DNA of 64,000 bases from Lineus longissimus (lineage: Eukaryota; Nemertea; Pilidiophora; Heteronemertea; Lineidae). Made by a program: the position numbers and the translations under genes. The notes under the pieces are model-generated. The model had not been told where the DNA came from. It did not search any database and was given only the letters and a program-made list of their open reading frames with translations. Shown piece after piece: positions 33,152 through 40,804 of the stretch. The first letter of the stretch is position 1. Each line of letters begins with the position of its first letter. The stretch covers positions 12,648,501 to 12,712,500 of the forward strand of contig NC_088320.1 of NCBI RefSeq assembly GCF_910592395.1, in the 5' to 3' direction.

Positions 33152-33176
33152 GAACTCTGTTCTCGTGACGAAGTCA
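33152..33176. repeat. double-hairpin unit with compensated stems
   Basis: GAAC-TCT-GTTC then TGAC-GAA-GTCA. Both stems carry paired substitutions relative to GAGC/GCTC and GGAC/GTCC. Encodes TSSREQSS. Confidence 0.9.
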
Positions 33177-33213
33177 TTTGTAGCATATCGGTAGTGATAT
33201 TGAATGTACTCTC

Positions 33214-33238
33214 GAGCTCTGCTCTCAGGACAAAGTCC
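33214..33238. repeat. double-hairpin unit in polymerase N-terminal region
   Basis: GAGC-TCT-GCTC then GGAC-AAA-GTCC. Encodes DFVLRAELE, the frame in which a TAT loop would create a stop. Confidence 0.92.
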
Positions 33239-33978
33239 GTCTCTGGATTTTCTTTCAGATATTTAGCGGCCAATAAAGACCAGAGAAAACATTTATTTTC
33301 ATTTGATTCCACATTTATTACTGCTTTTGTTTTAAATGGTAATTTAGTGTAATGACCACCTTTACACCTCTTGTAAGAACAGATGGTCATGTTACAAGAC
33401 TCTATTTTATTTAAAGTAAGTCCAGAACCTTGAAAGTACCTTTCCTCAATCTGTGTCTTAATGTAGTTTAACTGGTTGGTTATGGCATAAATTGCCTGGT
33501 TCCTTGAAATTATGCTTTCCATTGGAGACTGTATGGGGTGTGTTACACTTTCACCCTGACGATCAATGCTCTGCTCTTCGACCAAAGGTCGATCAAACTG
33601 AGCAAATACTGATATGCTAATTTTGTGATGGTAATCATTGAGTTGAAATAATACCTCCTCTAATTTATCTCTGTATTCATACACTTGTTTAGCTTCTCTG
33701 TCAATCTTCAAACTAATGGTGACTACAGGCTTGCCAAATTGTTTTACTATTTCTATTCCACTCACTTTCTTTATGCCATCTAGCTCATTTTCCTCAAATG
33801 CAAGTTTCTTATCCTTAGTTTTAGGGATCAGTGATGGGGCTCGGGGTTGAGCAATAGGGACATAATCCGGATTTAATTTACTTAAGTGACCTTTGGTTCT
33901 CCTGTGAATAGCCATATTATTGTAGGATATGTACTTGTCACATGTAGTGCAAAGTATTTTCTGATTCTTATCAGTCAT

Positions 33979-34034
33979 TCTATTTATTAGATTAAAATTT
34001 ATTAAATTCAATAAATATCTTGAATTAAATAGAA
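33979..34034. promoter_or_regulatory. divergent promoter between polymerase and penton-like gene 2
   Basis: Fifty-six bases separate the two ATGs. Each start is preceded by TAAATAGA or TTAAATAGAA, an almost symmetric arrangement. Confidence 0.55.
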
Positions 34035-35048
34035 ATGGACTTCATAATCAATGAACAAGAATGTAATGAAGCCAACTTTGAGTACTACTTAACAGACCAA
34101 TTAGACATAAAATCCATTACTTTGAAATCGATAACCTTTTACAATTCATGGTGGACAGGTGATTTTCTACCAGAGGGAGTAAGGATTTTCTCATTTCTAG
34201 TCGAAATAACCAGAATTACAAAACATGAGCCCTTAGATAAACAATTATGGTGTAGGACATTATTTGCTCCTGGACTTGAAACAGATACACTTGAAAAGGA
34301 AGTCATGAAAATTTGCGAACGGCATTTGGAAAATGATTCTACCACAACTAAAGACACCATTACTCAATACACATTTCCATACTCTCGACATTTTAGTTTA
34401 AGTGAGTTTTGTGAGGTATGGCAAAAATACATAAAAGAAATTGGAATTAGCCATGTAAAAATTTACTGTGATAACAATAATTACATAACCCTTGAACTTA
34501 CAGAGGATAAAGAGTACCCTCTGAAAGTAGACAAGTTAGATAAAAATGAAAAAATCAAGATTGAGAGAAACACAGAAGGTTTTCAAATAAGCAAAACCAT
34601 AAGAGAGGTGATAGAAAAACAGCTCACAGTGGTGAATGAGTGGTTTGGCTTTAAGCAAACTAAATTCACCAAGAAAGGAAAATACTACTCCACAAGACCA
34701 CTCAACTTTTACAGGAAATATCTATTCCTGCAAGCTAATTTGGTTGACAAAGCTAAGACCCTCTACAACAATAAACCATCTAACATTTTCTGCATCATAC
34801 CTGTAGAAGATGGTGACCAAATAAAAATGCAGCGATACGAACCGAATTGTAAGAAAACGATAAATAAGTGTACTAATCACATAAAATTCGAAATCACTGA
34901 TGAGAATGGTAAGCTAGTTAATTTCAGAGGAACAGAGGTTTCTTTAGAGTTAAGAATCGAGCAGAGCTCTCTGGCCTTTGTCCTAGACGGACTTCGTCCT
35001 GAGAGCTCTGCTCGACCACCTGATGAGATCATTCCATTAAAGGAATAG
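34035..35048 (+). CDS. penton-like (jelly-roll) protein 2
   Basis: 337 codons. The end (HIKFEITDENGKLVNFRGTE followed by VSLELRI) has the same ITDE.G...NF.G..V...L.I pattern as penton-like protein 1, so I infer a second, longer vertex or spike protein. A middle part (FKQTKFTKKGKYYSTRPLNF) is kept in the second copy at about 63,030-63,545. The last 30 codons are made by an inserted block of hairpin repeats (EQSSLAFVLDGLRPESSARP). The gene end overlaps the convergent 178-codon gene by 20 bp. No stops; likely intact. Confidence 0.55.
   Translation: MDFIINEQECNEANFEYYLTDQLDIKSITLKSITFYNSWWTGDFLPEGVRIFSFLVEITRITKHEPLDKQLWCRTLFAPGLETDTLEKEVMKICERHLENDSTTTKDTITQYTFPYSRHFSLSEFCEVWQKYIKEIGISHVKIYCDNNNYITLELTEDKEYPLKVDKLDKNEKIKIERNTEGFQISKTIREVIEKQLTVVNEWFGFKQTKFTKKGKYYSTRPLNFYRKYLFLQANLVDKAKTLYNNKPSNIFCIIPVEDGDQIKMQRYEPNCKKTINKCTNHIKFEITDENGKLVNFRGTEVSLELRIEQSSLAFVLDGLRPESSARPPDEIIPLKE
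34959..35013. repeat. two double-hairpin units at end of penton-like gene 2
   Basis: GAGC-AGA-GCTC, GGCC-TTT-GTCC (one mismatch), GGAC-TTC-GTCC, GAGC-TCT-GCTC, all in frame. Confidence 0.9.
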
Positions 35049-35565
35049 TACATTTCTTCTCTTTAACTACAGGTTTAACAAGAGGGTTAATTGATCCCTT
35101 CATGACTGCTTCATTCGGACTTTGTCCAGAGAACAAAGTTCGATTCAAGCCTGATCGCTGCTCTTTACTTACTTTTTTAGGAAGTTTCTTAAACATGATA
35201 AATGATGCTAAAATAACGGCACCTAAACCTAGTACATAGACATAAGTATTACTACTAGATTCACGCAGTGATACATCAGTATTTTGAGATTGTGGTTCTT
35301 CTTCCTCTACTTCTTCTTCCTCCTTTTCCACAACTCTGTTTTTTGGTGAGGAGTCCTGTACTTTAAATGTCTTCTTATCCTTTTTTATCCTCTTAAATTC
35401 CTTAGATCTTCTACCCAGTTCTCTAGACCATGCTAATTGTTTCTCTGATCGAGGTTTCTTAGACACTGAAACTTTAGTCGAACTTTGTTCTCTGGACGTA
35501 GTCCTAGTCGGACTTTGTCCTGAGAGCATAGCTCGAGTAGTATCAGTTACAGTTTCAAGTTCCAT
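35029..35565 (-). CDS. single-pass membrane protein, acidic/basic
   Basis: 178 codons. The N-terminal third is made largely of hairpin-repeat peptides (TRAMLSGQSPTRTTSREQSS). Then come a basic region, a Glu-rich run (residues 79-90) and a transmembrane segment at about 107-125 (TYVYVLGLGAVILASFIMF) with a basic stop-transfer. A second repeat lies at residues about 141-149. The ATG is in GATAAATG. No homologue is visible in the second copy. Function unknown; placement near the penton-like gene suggests a virion or membrane role. Confidence 0.55.
   Translation of the reverse strand: MELETVTDTTRAMLSGQSPTRTTSREQSSTKVSVSKKPRSEKQLAWSRELGRRSKEFKRIKKDKKTFKVQDSSPKNRVVEKEEEEVEEEEPQSQNTDVSLRESSSNTYVYVLGLGAVILASFIMFKKLPKKVSKEQRSGLNRTLFSGQSPNEAVMKGSINPLVKPVVKEKKCTIPLME
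35117..35141. repeat. double-hairpin unit
   Basis: GGAC-TTT-GTCC then GAAC-AAA-GTTC. Encodes LNRTLFSGQSPN in the 178-codon gene. Confidence 0.9.
35480..35534. repeat. two double-hairpin units at start of 178-codon gene
   Basis: GAAC-TTT-GTTC, GGAC-GTA-GTCC, GGAC-TTT-GTCC, GAGC-ATA-GCTC, arranged head to head. Confidence 0.92.
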
Positions 35566-35587
35566 TTATCTTGGCCGAATTTAATTC

Positions 35588-35598
35588 GAACTATGTTC
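35588..35598. repeat. single hairpin module between genes
   Basis: GAAC-TAT-GTTC in the short space between the 178- and 283-codon genes. Confidence 0.65.
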
Positions 35599-35614
35599 TC
35601 ATAACCAGGTTAAT

Positions 35615-36466
35615 TTAGTCTTCTTTATCATCACTACCTGTGATATCTAGACTTTCATCTATTGATTTGTCACATTCAGAGACAGTCATATTTGGTGTAT
35701 TCATATTTGATGCAGTCATACTCGATGTATTCATAGATGATTCCTCATGACAATGACCTAAAGTAATAAGTGTTGTTGAGGCAAGTGCAGTTAATGGTCC
35801 CATTCTCAAACTCAACCATCCAAGCCATTTATCCAACTCGTTAGTTATCAAATAATCATTTCTAAGATCATGGTAAAGATTATCTTCATCATCTATTGGT
35901 AATAACCACCTTGATAATTTAGTGTAAGCTTTAATTACTGTCTTACCCAAAGAATCATTAAGTCTAGCAGCCATCTTTGTTTCATACATTCTATGGTGTT
36001 TTAAGATTTCTTTTTCAGTCATATTATCTAAGTCATTAAAAATTATTTGTTTATTAAGGAAATCCTTGCTTTTACCAGTTGCAACTAGAATCTCTAAGTC
36101 TTGTTTGGCTTTAAGGCCACTATCAGTCAAATAGTTCAAATTTTGTTGATTGCTAGTCGGACTTTGTCCTGAGAGCGTAGCTCGAGTTGAGCCTAGTTGG
36201 CAACTAGAATTGACTATTCCTTGACTGGGATTAACTATTCCTTGACTAGGATTAACAAAATTTGAACTATTCAACTGCTTGTTTGAAACTTGTTGATTTG
36301 TAGAGCAGTTCTGTTGAAAGTTAGTTCTGTTTTGTTGGTAACTACCAGTGTTCTGTTGGTTAGAAGCCCCAACTCGAGCTAAGCTCTCAGGACTCATAAC
36401 ACCAATCTGTTTCATCTGTTGTTCAATCACTGCAGATGTCTGACTATTCATTTGCTGATTATTCAT
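35615..36466 (-). CDS. Gln/Asn-rich protein with conserved helical core
   Basis: 283 codons. The first ~95 residues are Gln/Asn/Ser-rich with a NPSQGIV repeat and two hairpin-repeat insertions. The core (residues about 120-240) has DLDNMTEKEILKHHRMYETK, then ELDKWLGWLSLRMGPLTALA and STTLITLGHCH. It is strongly conserved in the second copy at 62,663-63,000, so it is under selection. The C-terminus is Met/Ser/Thr/Asp-rich. The start is TTTAAATG. No recognised family. Confidence 0.6.
   Translation of the reverse strand: MNNQQMNSQTSAVIEQQMKQIGVMSPESLARVGASNQQNTGSYQQNRTNFQQNCSTNQQVSNKQLNSSNFVNPSQGIVNPSQGIVNSSCQLGSTRATLSGQSPTSNQQNLNYLTDSGLKAKQDLEILVATGKSKDFLNKQIIFNDLDNMTEKEILKHHRMYETKMAARLNDSLGKTVIKAYTKLSRWLLPIDDEDNLYHDLRNDYLITNELDKWLGWLSLRMGPLTALASTTLITLGHCHEESSMNTSSMTASNMNTPNMTVSECDKSIDESLDITGSDDKED
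36159..36183. repeat. double-hairpin unit
   Basis: GGAC-TTT-GTCC then GAGC-GTA-GCTC. Encodes STRATLSGQSPT in the 283-codon gene. Confidence 0.92.
36376..36386. repeat. single hairpin module
   Basis: GAGC-TAA-GCTC followed by TCAGGACTC. Encodes SPESLARVG. Confidence 0.75.
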
Positions 36467-36517
36467 TTAAAATTATGGAAAAATGACTGTTAAGTGCAAA
36501 ATGCTGTTTTCACAACT

Positions 36518-37720
36518 TTATTGCATCTTAACACTAGCTCGAGCTATGCTCTCAGGACGTAGTCCGAATCGAGCTGTGCTCTCAGGACAAAGTCCGGCTG
36601 GTGTAAACTTAATATTACTGATGCAGTTAATGTCTCGACCTGCACTGGCACTCAGTAAAACGTCAAACTGCTTGTCAATATCCTGGTCATATTCCTTCTC
36701 AACCTTGTAATTCTGGAAGAAAATACTTTGAGTGAAATCATACCATAATCTCTCCAAATCATTTACTCGCTCCTTGTTGGTTAAAAAAGGTGTAAATATT
36801 ACATAATCAATTTTCAGCGTTTTAAAGGCTTGGTGTAAAAATACCTTGTAGTTAATGGTGACCTTCACACCACAGTAATGCAGAAATCTAAGGAAAGCAT
36901 AGTACACTAGTCTAAGGTCAGTGATATTCTCATCGGTTAATTGCGGTTTACCAATTGCCCTGTTAATAAATTCAATGGCAAGAAACCAATCATATTCCCC
37001 ACAGTGAAATTTAAAAAGCATGGCTTCACCATGTAACCCTTGGTTACAAAACTTAGAGGGGAGAGTGTTAATACCCATTTTTAGGGCTGACTGAAGAGTA
37101 CTTTCATATCTCTGCTTACTAAGACATTTTCTGTGACTTGAAAAGTAGCACTGTAAATACCCTTCCACAAAGTCCTTTAAATACTTAACTGCCGATTCGG
37201 ACAGCCGACTCCATCCAAGTTTCCTTAGAATACTGTCAAAGTAACGTGTCTTGTTGTCAATATTGATCTCAAGAGTTTTAAAATCATCGTCGTAAGTAGT
37301 CGAATTGCAATTGGTGCAGAATTGATACTTCACAGTTTTAGCTGCGTACCTTGCTGAATTCAAGTTTTTTTGATACTCAAAAAGTGTCCACCTTTTACAA
37401 TTACGGCAGAATTGAGCATTAGTGTTGGTACTGACGTCATATTCTTTCATTCTTGGCAGGACTACTTTGATTGTCTCAGTCAGACTTCGTCCTGAGAGCT
37501 CTGCTCGAGTAGGCTTATCAAATTTCCCACTGTCATAATTCTTGCTGACATTTTCTTCACTAAAATTTCTAGTCGGACGCAGTCCTGAGAGCTCTGCTCG
37601 ATCCATAACCCTAGGACGAATGTATCCTTTAAGATTCTCATTGTTCCACTCGAGCTCTGCTCTCAGGACGAAGTCCGACTCACTAGAATAATAGTCTTTT
37701 AATGAGATGTATTTATTCAT
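36518..37720 (-). CDS. conserved Polinton protein with CxxC pairs
   Basis: 400 codons. Two CxxC pairs (CRNC and CTNC, residues about 109-138) suggest one zinc site. A long helical domain follows, with conserved phrases DDDFKTLEINIDNKTRYFDS and LTDENITDLRLVYYAFLRFL. The homologue at 61,830-62,662 keeps these. The N-terminal 85 residues hold three repeat insertions (DFVLRAELE, DRAELSGLRPTR, TRAELSGRSLTE), and the C-terminus ends in two more (CPESTARFGLRPESIAR). The start is TAAATATG. No family recognised; the position between late genes hints at a particle or replication accessory. Confidence 0.6.
   Translation of the reverse strand: MNKYISLKDYYSSESDFVLRAELEWNNENLKGYIRPRVMDRAELSGLRPTRNFSEENVSKNYDSGKFDKPTRAELSGRSLTETIKVVLPRMKEYDVSTNTNAQFCRNCKRWTLFEYQKNLNSARYAAKTVKYQFCTNCNSTTYDDDFKTLEINIDNKTRYFDSILRKLGWSRLSESAVKYLKDFVEGYLQCYFSSHRKCLSKQRYESTLQSALKMGINTLPSKFCNQGLHGEAMLFKFHCGEYDWFLAIEFINRAIGKPQLTDENITDLRLVYYAFLRFLHYCGVKVTINYKVFLHQAFKTLKIDYVIFTPFLTNKERVNDLERLWYDFTQSIFFQNYKVEKEYDQDIDKQFDVLLSASAGRDINCISNIKFTPAGLCPESTARFGLRPESIARASVKMQ
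36541..36595. repeat. two double-hairpin units at end of 400-codon gene
   Basis: GAGC-TAT-GCTC, GGAC-GTA-GTCC, GAGC-TGT-GCTC, GGAC-AAA-GTCC. Confidence 0.92.
37482..37506. repeat. double-hairpin unit
   Basis: AGAC-TTC-GTCC (one mismatch) then GAGC-TCT-GCTC. Encodes TRAELSGRSLTE. Confidence 0.9.
37575..37599. repeat. double-hairpin unit
   Basis: GGAC-GCA-GTCC then GAGC-TCT-GCTC. Encodes DRAELSGLRPTR. Confidence 0.9.
37652..37676. repeat. double-hairpin unit
   Basis: GAGC-TCT-GCTC then GGAC-GAA-GTCC. Encodes SDFVLRAELE. Confidence 0.92.
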
Positions 37721-37767
37721 ATTTACATAATAATTATTTTTTAAACATTGTTTTGATAGAAGGTAAC

Positions 37768-39402
37768 CTAAGACCTTTTACATGATTTTACTGTTTTACG
37801 TGATTTTAAGGCTTTAACACCCCCAATTAAACCATAAATTATGGAGCTCACAATAGCAATAACTGCTATGATCAGATGTTCGGCTAGAAAGCCAACAACT
37901 GCACCAATTGTTTTCAGGAGAAATGATACGATAGAACCGATGATTCCCGGTAAAGCCGCAGCTGATTTCTTGGCTAGTTCTTTTAGCCATTCAGCAAACT
38001 TCTTGAGACCTTCTTTTACTTTATCTGGTATTGATGGTTTTGGTCCTGGTTCTGGTGTAGGTCCTGGAGTTGGGTCTGGTCCTGGAGATGGGTCTGGTCC
38101 TGGAGTTGGGTCTGGTCCTGGAGTTGGTTTTACAGATTTAGTGGTACCACTTAAAGCACTACTGATACTAAGACCTAGAGTTGTAAATGTCATTACAACA
38201 GCTGTTATTATGGCGCTAATAGTTACACCATACGTCTTAAAAAGTAACTTTATTCTGTCCTTCAGAGGAATAGTTGAATCTGGTTTCTTTAGAACATCAA
38301 CAATTAAACGTTTAATTCTTCTAGTTTGTGACTCCCTGTCATTGTCTAACCTCCATACCTTTGACTGTTCCTCATGCAATTTGTCATTTAGTTCATCTAT
38401 TTGCTTTTTCAACTCCACCGTGTCTTCAGTATCTTCTTCTACAGACTTTACATAGTCTCTTGTTAAATTATGAAGTTGATTTTCTAGTTCTTGTATTTGC
38501 ATGTCCTTATCCCTCTTTACTGCAGCTAGTTTATCACCAGCCTGTTTTAACCCTCTAAGTTCTCTCAAGGCATATTCAGTAAAACCCAGTGATTTAAGTT
38601 CATCATCATTAGAATCTATCAGTTTATCTATTGGTTTGTTTGAACTGTTTACCTCATTAATTACTGCCTGTGTTTCAGGGGTTACTAATGTAGGTTCCCT
38701 TACTGGTGGGTCAGGTGCAATCATACCTCTAATCATGTCAACAAATCTAGTACCAAACTTAGTCTTTAATGTGCCTTCAGCATAGAAGCTTCCATTATCC
38801 TTAGTTAAAGGAATTAACTTGGTAATAATGGTTTTATCCTTATTACGCCAGTCAAATAAATTTTTGTTTCCTCGTTTATCTTTTATCAAATCAAATTCAG
38901 AATTTCTCGGATTGTAATAAAGTTTGTTTCCATTGTAACTAATGTGTGGTGAAAGATTACTCAATTTTTTCTTGTCATAATTCCAGATTGATCCTCCCAA
39001 TGCTTTATCAAGTTTATCCTCTATTGTATCGTAACTTAACTCCTTTTCCATCAATTCAGGGACAATACCTCTTACTCTTTCTGGTGTACTGAATGAAGTT
39101 TCAGTAGTAAGATTTCCACCTCCTGTGTTGTATGTTGTGCCGTCATCTTGAAAAGTTCTATTGATTTCACCTGTATTAGGATCTATCTCATCCATTTGGA
39201 TATATTCACCTCCTGTGTTGTATGTTGTGCCGTCATCTTGAAAAGTTCTATTGATTTCACCTGTGTTGTATCTTGCGTGAATATATTGATTAATTAAATC
39301 ATCCTTTCTCATTTCTTGAATTTGTTCAAAAGTTCCTGATGATGATGATGATGATTGTGAATCGTAATCATCCATTTCATAATTTTCACCTCCTTCAGCC
39401 AT
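37768..39402 (-). CDS. coiled-coil membrane protein with Pro-Gly linker
   Basis: 544 codons. The N-terminus is Ser/Glu-rich with two copies of NTGEINRTFQDDGTTYNTGG. A globular part follows, then a coiled coil at about residues 290-360. A first membrane segment (SAIITAVVMTFTTLGLSISS) comes next, then a PTPGPD-type linker, an amphipathic KVKEGLKKFAEWLKELAKK helix and a strongly hydrophobic region (LPGIIGSIVSFLLKTIGAVV on). The full length is conserved in the second copy (50,175-51,776), where the linker is a different repeat (PTPPGPK). I believe related proteins occur in other invertebrate Polintons, but this is from memory. A membrane-remodelling or entry role is possible; unproven. Confidence 0.62.
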   Translation of the reverse strand: MAEGGENYEMDDYDSQSSSSSSGTFEQIQEMRKDDLINQYIHARYNTGEINRTFQDDGTTYNTGGEYIQMDEIDPNTGEINRTFQDDGTTYNTGGGNLTTETSFSTPERVRGIVPELMEKELSYDTIEDKLDKALGGSIWNYDKKKLSNLSPHISYNGNKLYYNPRNSEFDLIKDKRGNKNLFDWRNKDKTIITKLIPLTKDNGSFYAEGTLKTKFGTRFVDMIRGMIAPDPPVREPTLVTPETQAVINEVNSSNKPIDKLIDSNDDELKSLGFTEYALRELRGLKQAGDKLAAVKRDKDMQIQELENQLHNLTRDYVKSVEEDTEDTVELKKQIDELNDKLHEEQSKVWRLDNDRESQTRRIKRLIVDVLKKPDSTIPLKDRIKLLFKTYGVTISAIITAVVMTFTTLGLSISSALSGTTKSVKPTPGPDPTPGPDPSPGPDPTPGPTPEPGPKPSIPDKVKEGLKKFAEWLKELAKKSAAALPGIIGSIVSFLLKTIGAVVGFLAEHLIIAVIAIVSSIIYGLIGGVKALKSRKTVKSCKRS

Positions 39403-39412
39403 AATTACTTAT

Positions 39413-40804
39413 TTATCTAACCATAAAAACAATCAATGTACCAACAACTGAGTAAAGCATGAATTTAATTGTTTTATGAGTATCATCCACCTTCTCAACT
39501 TTGGTGTCAAGTTTAGTAGTAGTAGGAGTATTCTTTGAGGTTTCAGTTGTTTTTGGTGTATCAACATTACTATTTGGTTTATGACTGGTCTCGAGCTTTG
39601 CTCTCAGGACGAAGTCCGTCATTGATGTACCAACGCTACTCTTAACTCTTATTTTCTTAGAACTATTTCCTTCCATCAGTGGTGGTGGTAAGGTCTTTTT
39701 GTGGTTAATGTCATTCTTACCGGGTTTAGCATTTTTTGGTGCTATTAAAATGTTATTATTGTAGTTATCCAGCTTACCAATAACGAGTACCATATTTGAT
39801 CCTATGACATACAATCCTGGTGATATTACATAATCTAGTCTTGTATGAGTGTCACTCACTGCTTTTTGATATCTTTGAATTGAAGTGGGAATATCAGGAT
39901 GTTGATTAATCGAATCCTTTAATAGTTTGTTAAATTCCTTCTGTGCATCCAATTCTGTACCCGGTACTCCAATTATTGGTGTTCTGGTCAACGCCTGAGC
40001 ACCCAGAATACAGTAAACATATGTTCTTATTGTATCATTTAACCTCTCTATTCCAGGATTAGAGAAACCATTTGATTTAAATATCATGAATTGTTGATAG
40101 GTTTGACATTCATTTTGTGTAATTACATCAAATACATTCTTGTGTCTCCTGACATGATCCTTGATGAAAATATCTGGATATTTGAAATTAGCCATTCCAG
40201 CATCCCAGTCTTTACTGAACATCGGTGGCATTCTATTTTCATGAACTTGCATGAGGAAGAAATTGATTTTAGAATCATTGATGTAATATCCGGGATCAGT
40301 TATGTTCGGGTTGTAATCCGGTACACTCCATGATCTCCAACCACCGTTATTTTCAAACACCGAGAAATCGTACTCGTCTTTTAAACCAAATTCACTCAAT
40401 AACCCTCCTAGTTTCCTATGGTTAATGTTATTGTTTGTCTCATTAAAATCACTTTCACCTGGAATTGGTATCTCTAGATTCTTCATGATCTTCAATATTT
40501 GATAGTAAACATGAAACCTGTAAATTGACCTTAACAATGGGTCACTGTGATTCAAGTGATCGTCTATTGAAATACCACAACCTGTTGTAGCAAACCAAAC
40601 AGCCATGTTAAATTGGTTCTGGTAAAACGATAATGGATTCTTTTCCAGTCGCAGACAGTCTTTCTTATTTTTCAGGCTCAAAAACCCAGGTGTTATCTTC
40701 GTTTCTTGTAGTCTGAAGAAGTTATTAGTATTAACAGTTACTTCTAAATTAAAGAAGTCATAGGTGAATTTACTTTTATGTTGATTTGCTATTGGATAAT
40801 ACAT
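39413..40804 (-). CDS. conserved Polinton protein with C-terminal membrane anchor
   Basis: 463 codons. A large globular domain includes FYQNQFNMAVWFATTGCGIS and IERLNDTIRTYVYCILGAQA. A Ser/Thr/Lys-rich stalk carries one repeat insertion (DFVLRAKLE), and a terminal membrane segment is present (residues about 446-463, IKFMLYSVVGTLIVFMV). This looks like a tail-anchored surface protein. The domain is strongly conserved in the second copy (48,890-50,069). The start is ATTAAATG. It is the outermost gene at the right end, transcribed inward together with the 544-codon gene ten bases downstream. No family name known to me. Confidence 0.62.
   Translation of the reverse strand: MYYPIANQHKSKFTYDFFNLEVTVNTNNFFRLQETKITPGFLSLKNKKDCLRLEKNPLSFYQNQFNMAVWFATTGCGISIDDHLNHSDPLLRSIYRFHVYYQILKIMKNLEIPIPGESDFNETNNNINHRKLGGLLSEFGLKDEYDFSVFENNGGWRSWSVPDYNPNITDPGYYINDSKINFFLMQVHENRMPPMFSKDWDAGMANFKYPDIFIKDHVRRHKNVFDVITQNECQTYQQFMIFKSNGFSNPGIERLNDTIRTYVYCILGAQALTRTPIIGVPGTELDAQKEFNKLLKDSINQHPDIPTSIQRYQKAVSDTHTRLDYVISPGLYVIGSNMVLVIGKLDNYNNNILIAPKNAKPGKNDINHKKTLPPPLMEGNSSKKIRVKSSVGTSMTDFVLRAKLETSHKPNSNVDTPKTTETSKNTPTTTKLDTKVEKVDDTHKTIKFMLYSVVGTLIVFMVR
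39593..39617. repeat. double-hairpin unit in stalk of 463-codon gene
   Basis: GAGC-TTT-GCTC then GGAC-GAA-GTCC. Encodes TDFVLRAKLE. Confidence 0.92.

Larger units (their letters stand above)
30069..33978 (-). pseudogene. protein-primed DNA polymerase B, broken at two points
   Basis: Family B polymerase of Polinton type that replicates linear DNA from a protein primer. The N-terminus has a C2H2-like finger (CTTCDKYI...HRRTKGH) and a NENKCFLWSLLAAKYL region. The exonuclease motifs are YADFEAIS (I), HNLSNYDSHLF (II) and YLKTDVIILAD (III). The polymerase motifs are DANNLYGWSM (A), LMNNAFYGKTCEN (B) and YLDTDSFVL (C). All catalytic residues are present. It is interrupted by one in-frame TAA at 33,019-33,021 and one single-base frameshift between about 31,480 and 31,570, between the GGIS box and motif A. 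The ATG at 33,978 follows TAAATAGA and is preferred over the TTG 33 bases upstream. Seven hairpin-repeat insertions lie within it. Confidence 0.92.

Noticed and set aside
33979-34011. Earlier TTG start for the polymerase (33 bases upstream)
   Set aside because: TTG is not a usual nuclear start, and the ATG at 33,978 has the TAAATAGA context shared with other genes of the element.
37841-38455. Plus-strand 204-codon frame opposite the 544-codon gene
   Set aside because: It is the antisense shadow of a conserved minus-strand gene. The Pro-Gly linker keeps the opposite frame open.
39413-40804. 463-codon protein as the major capsid protein
   Set aside because: It ends in a membrane anchor with a Ser/Thr-rich stalk, which does not suit a capsid protein. 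The 22,659 gene fits the jelly-roll pattern better. This remains open to structure prediction.
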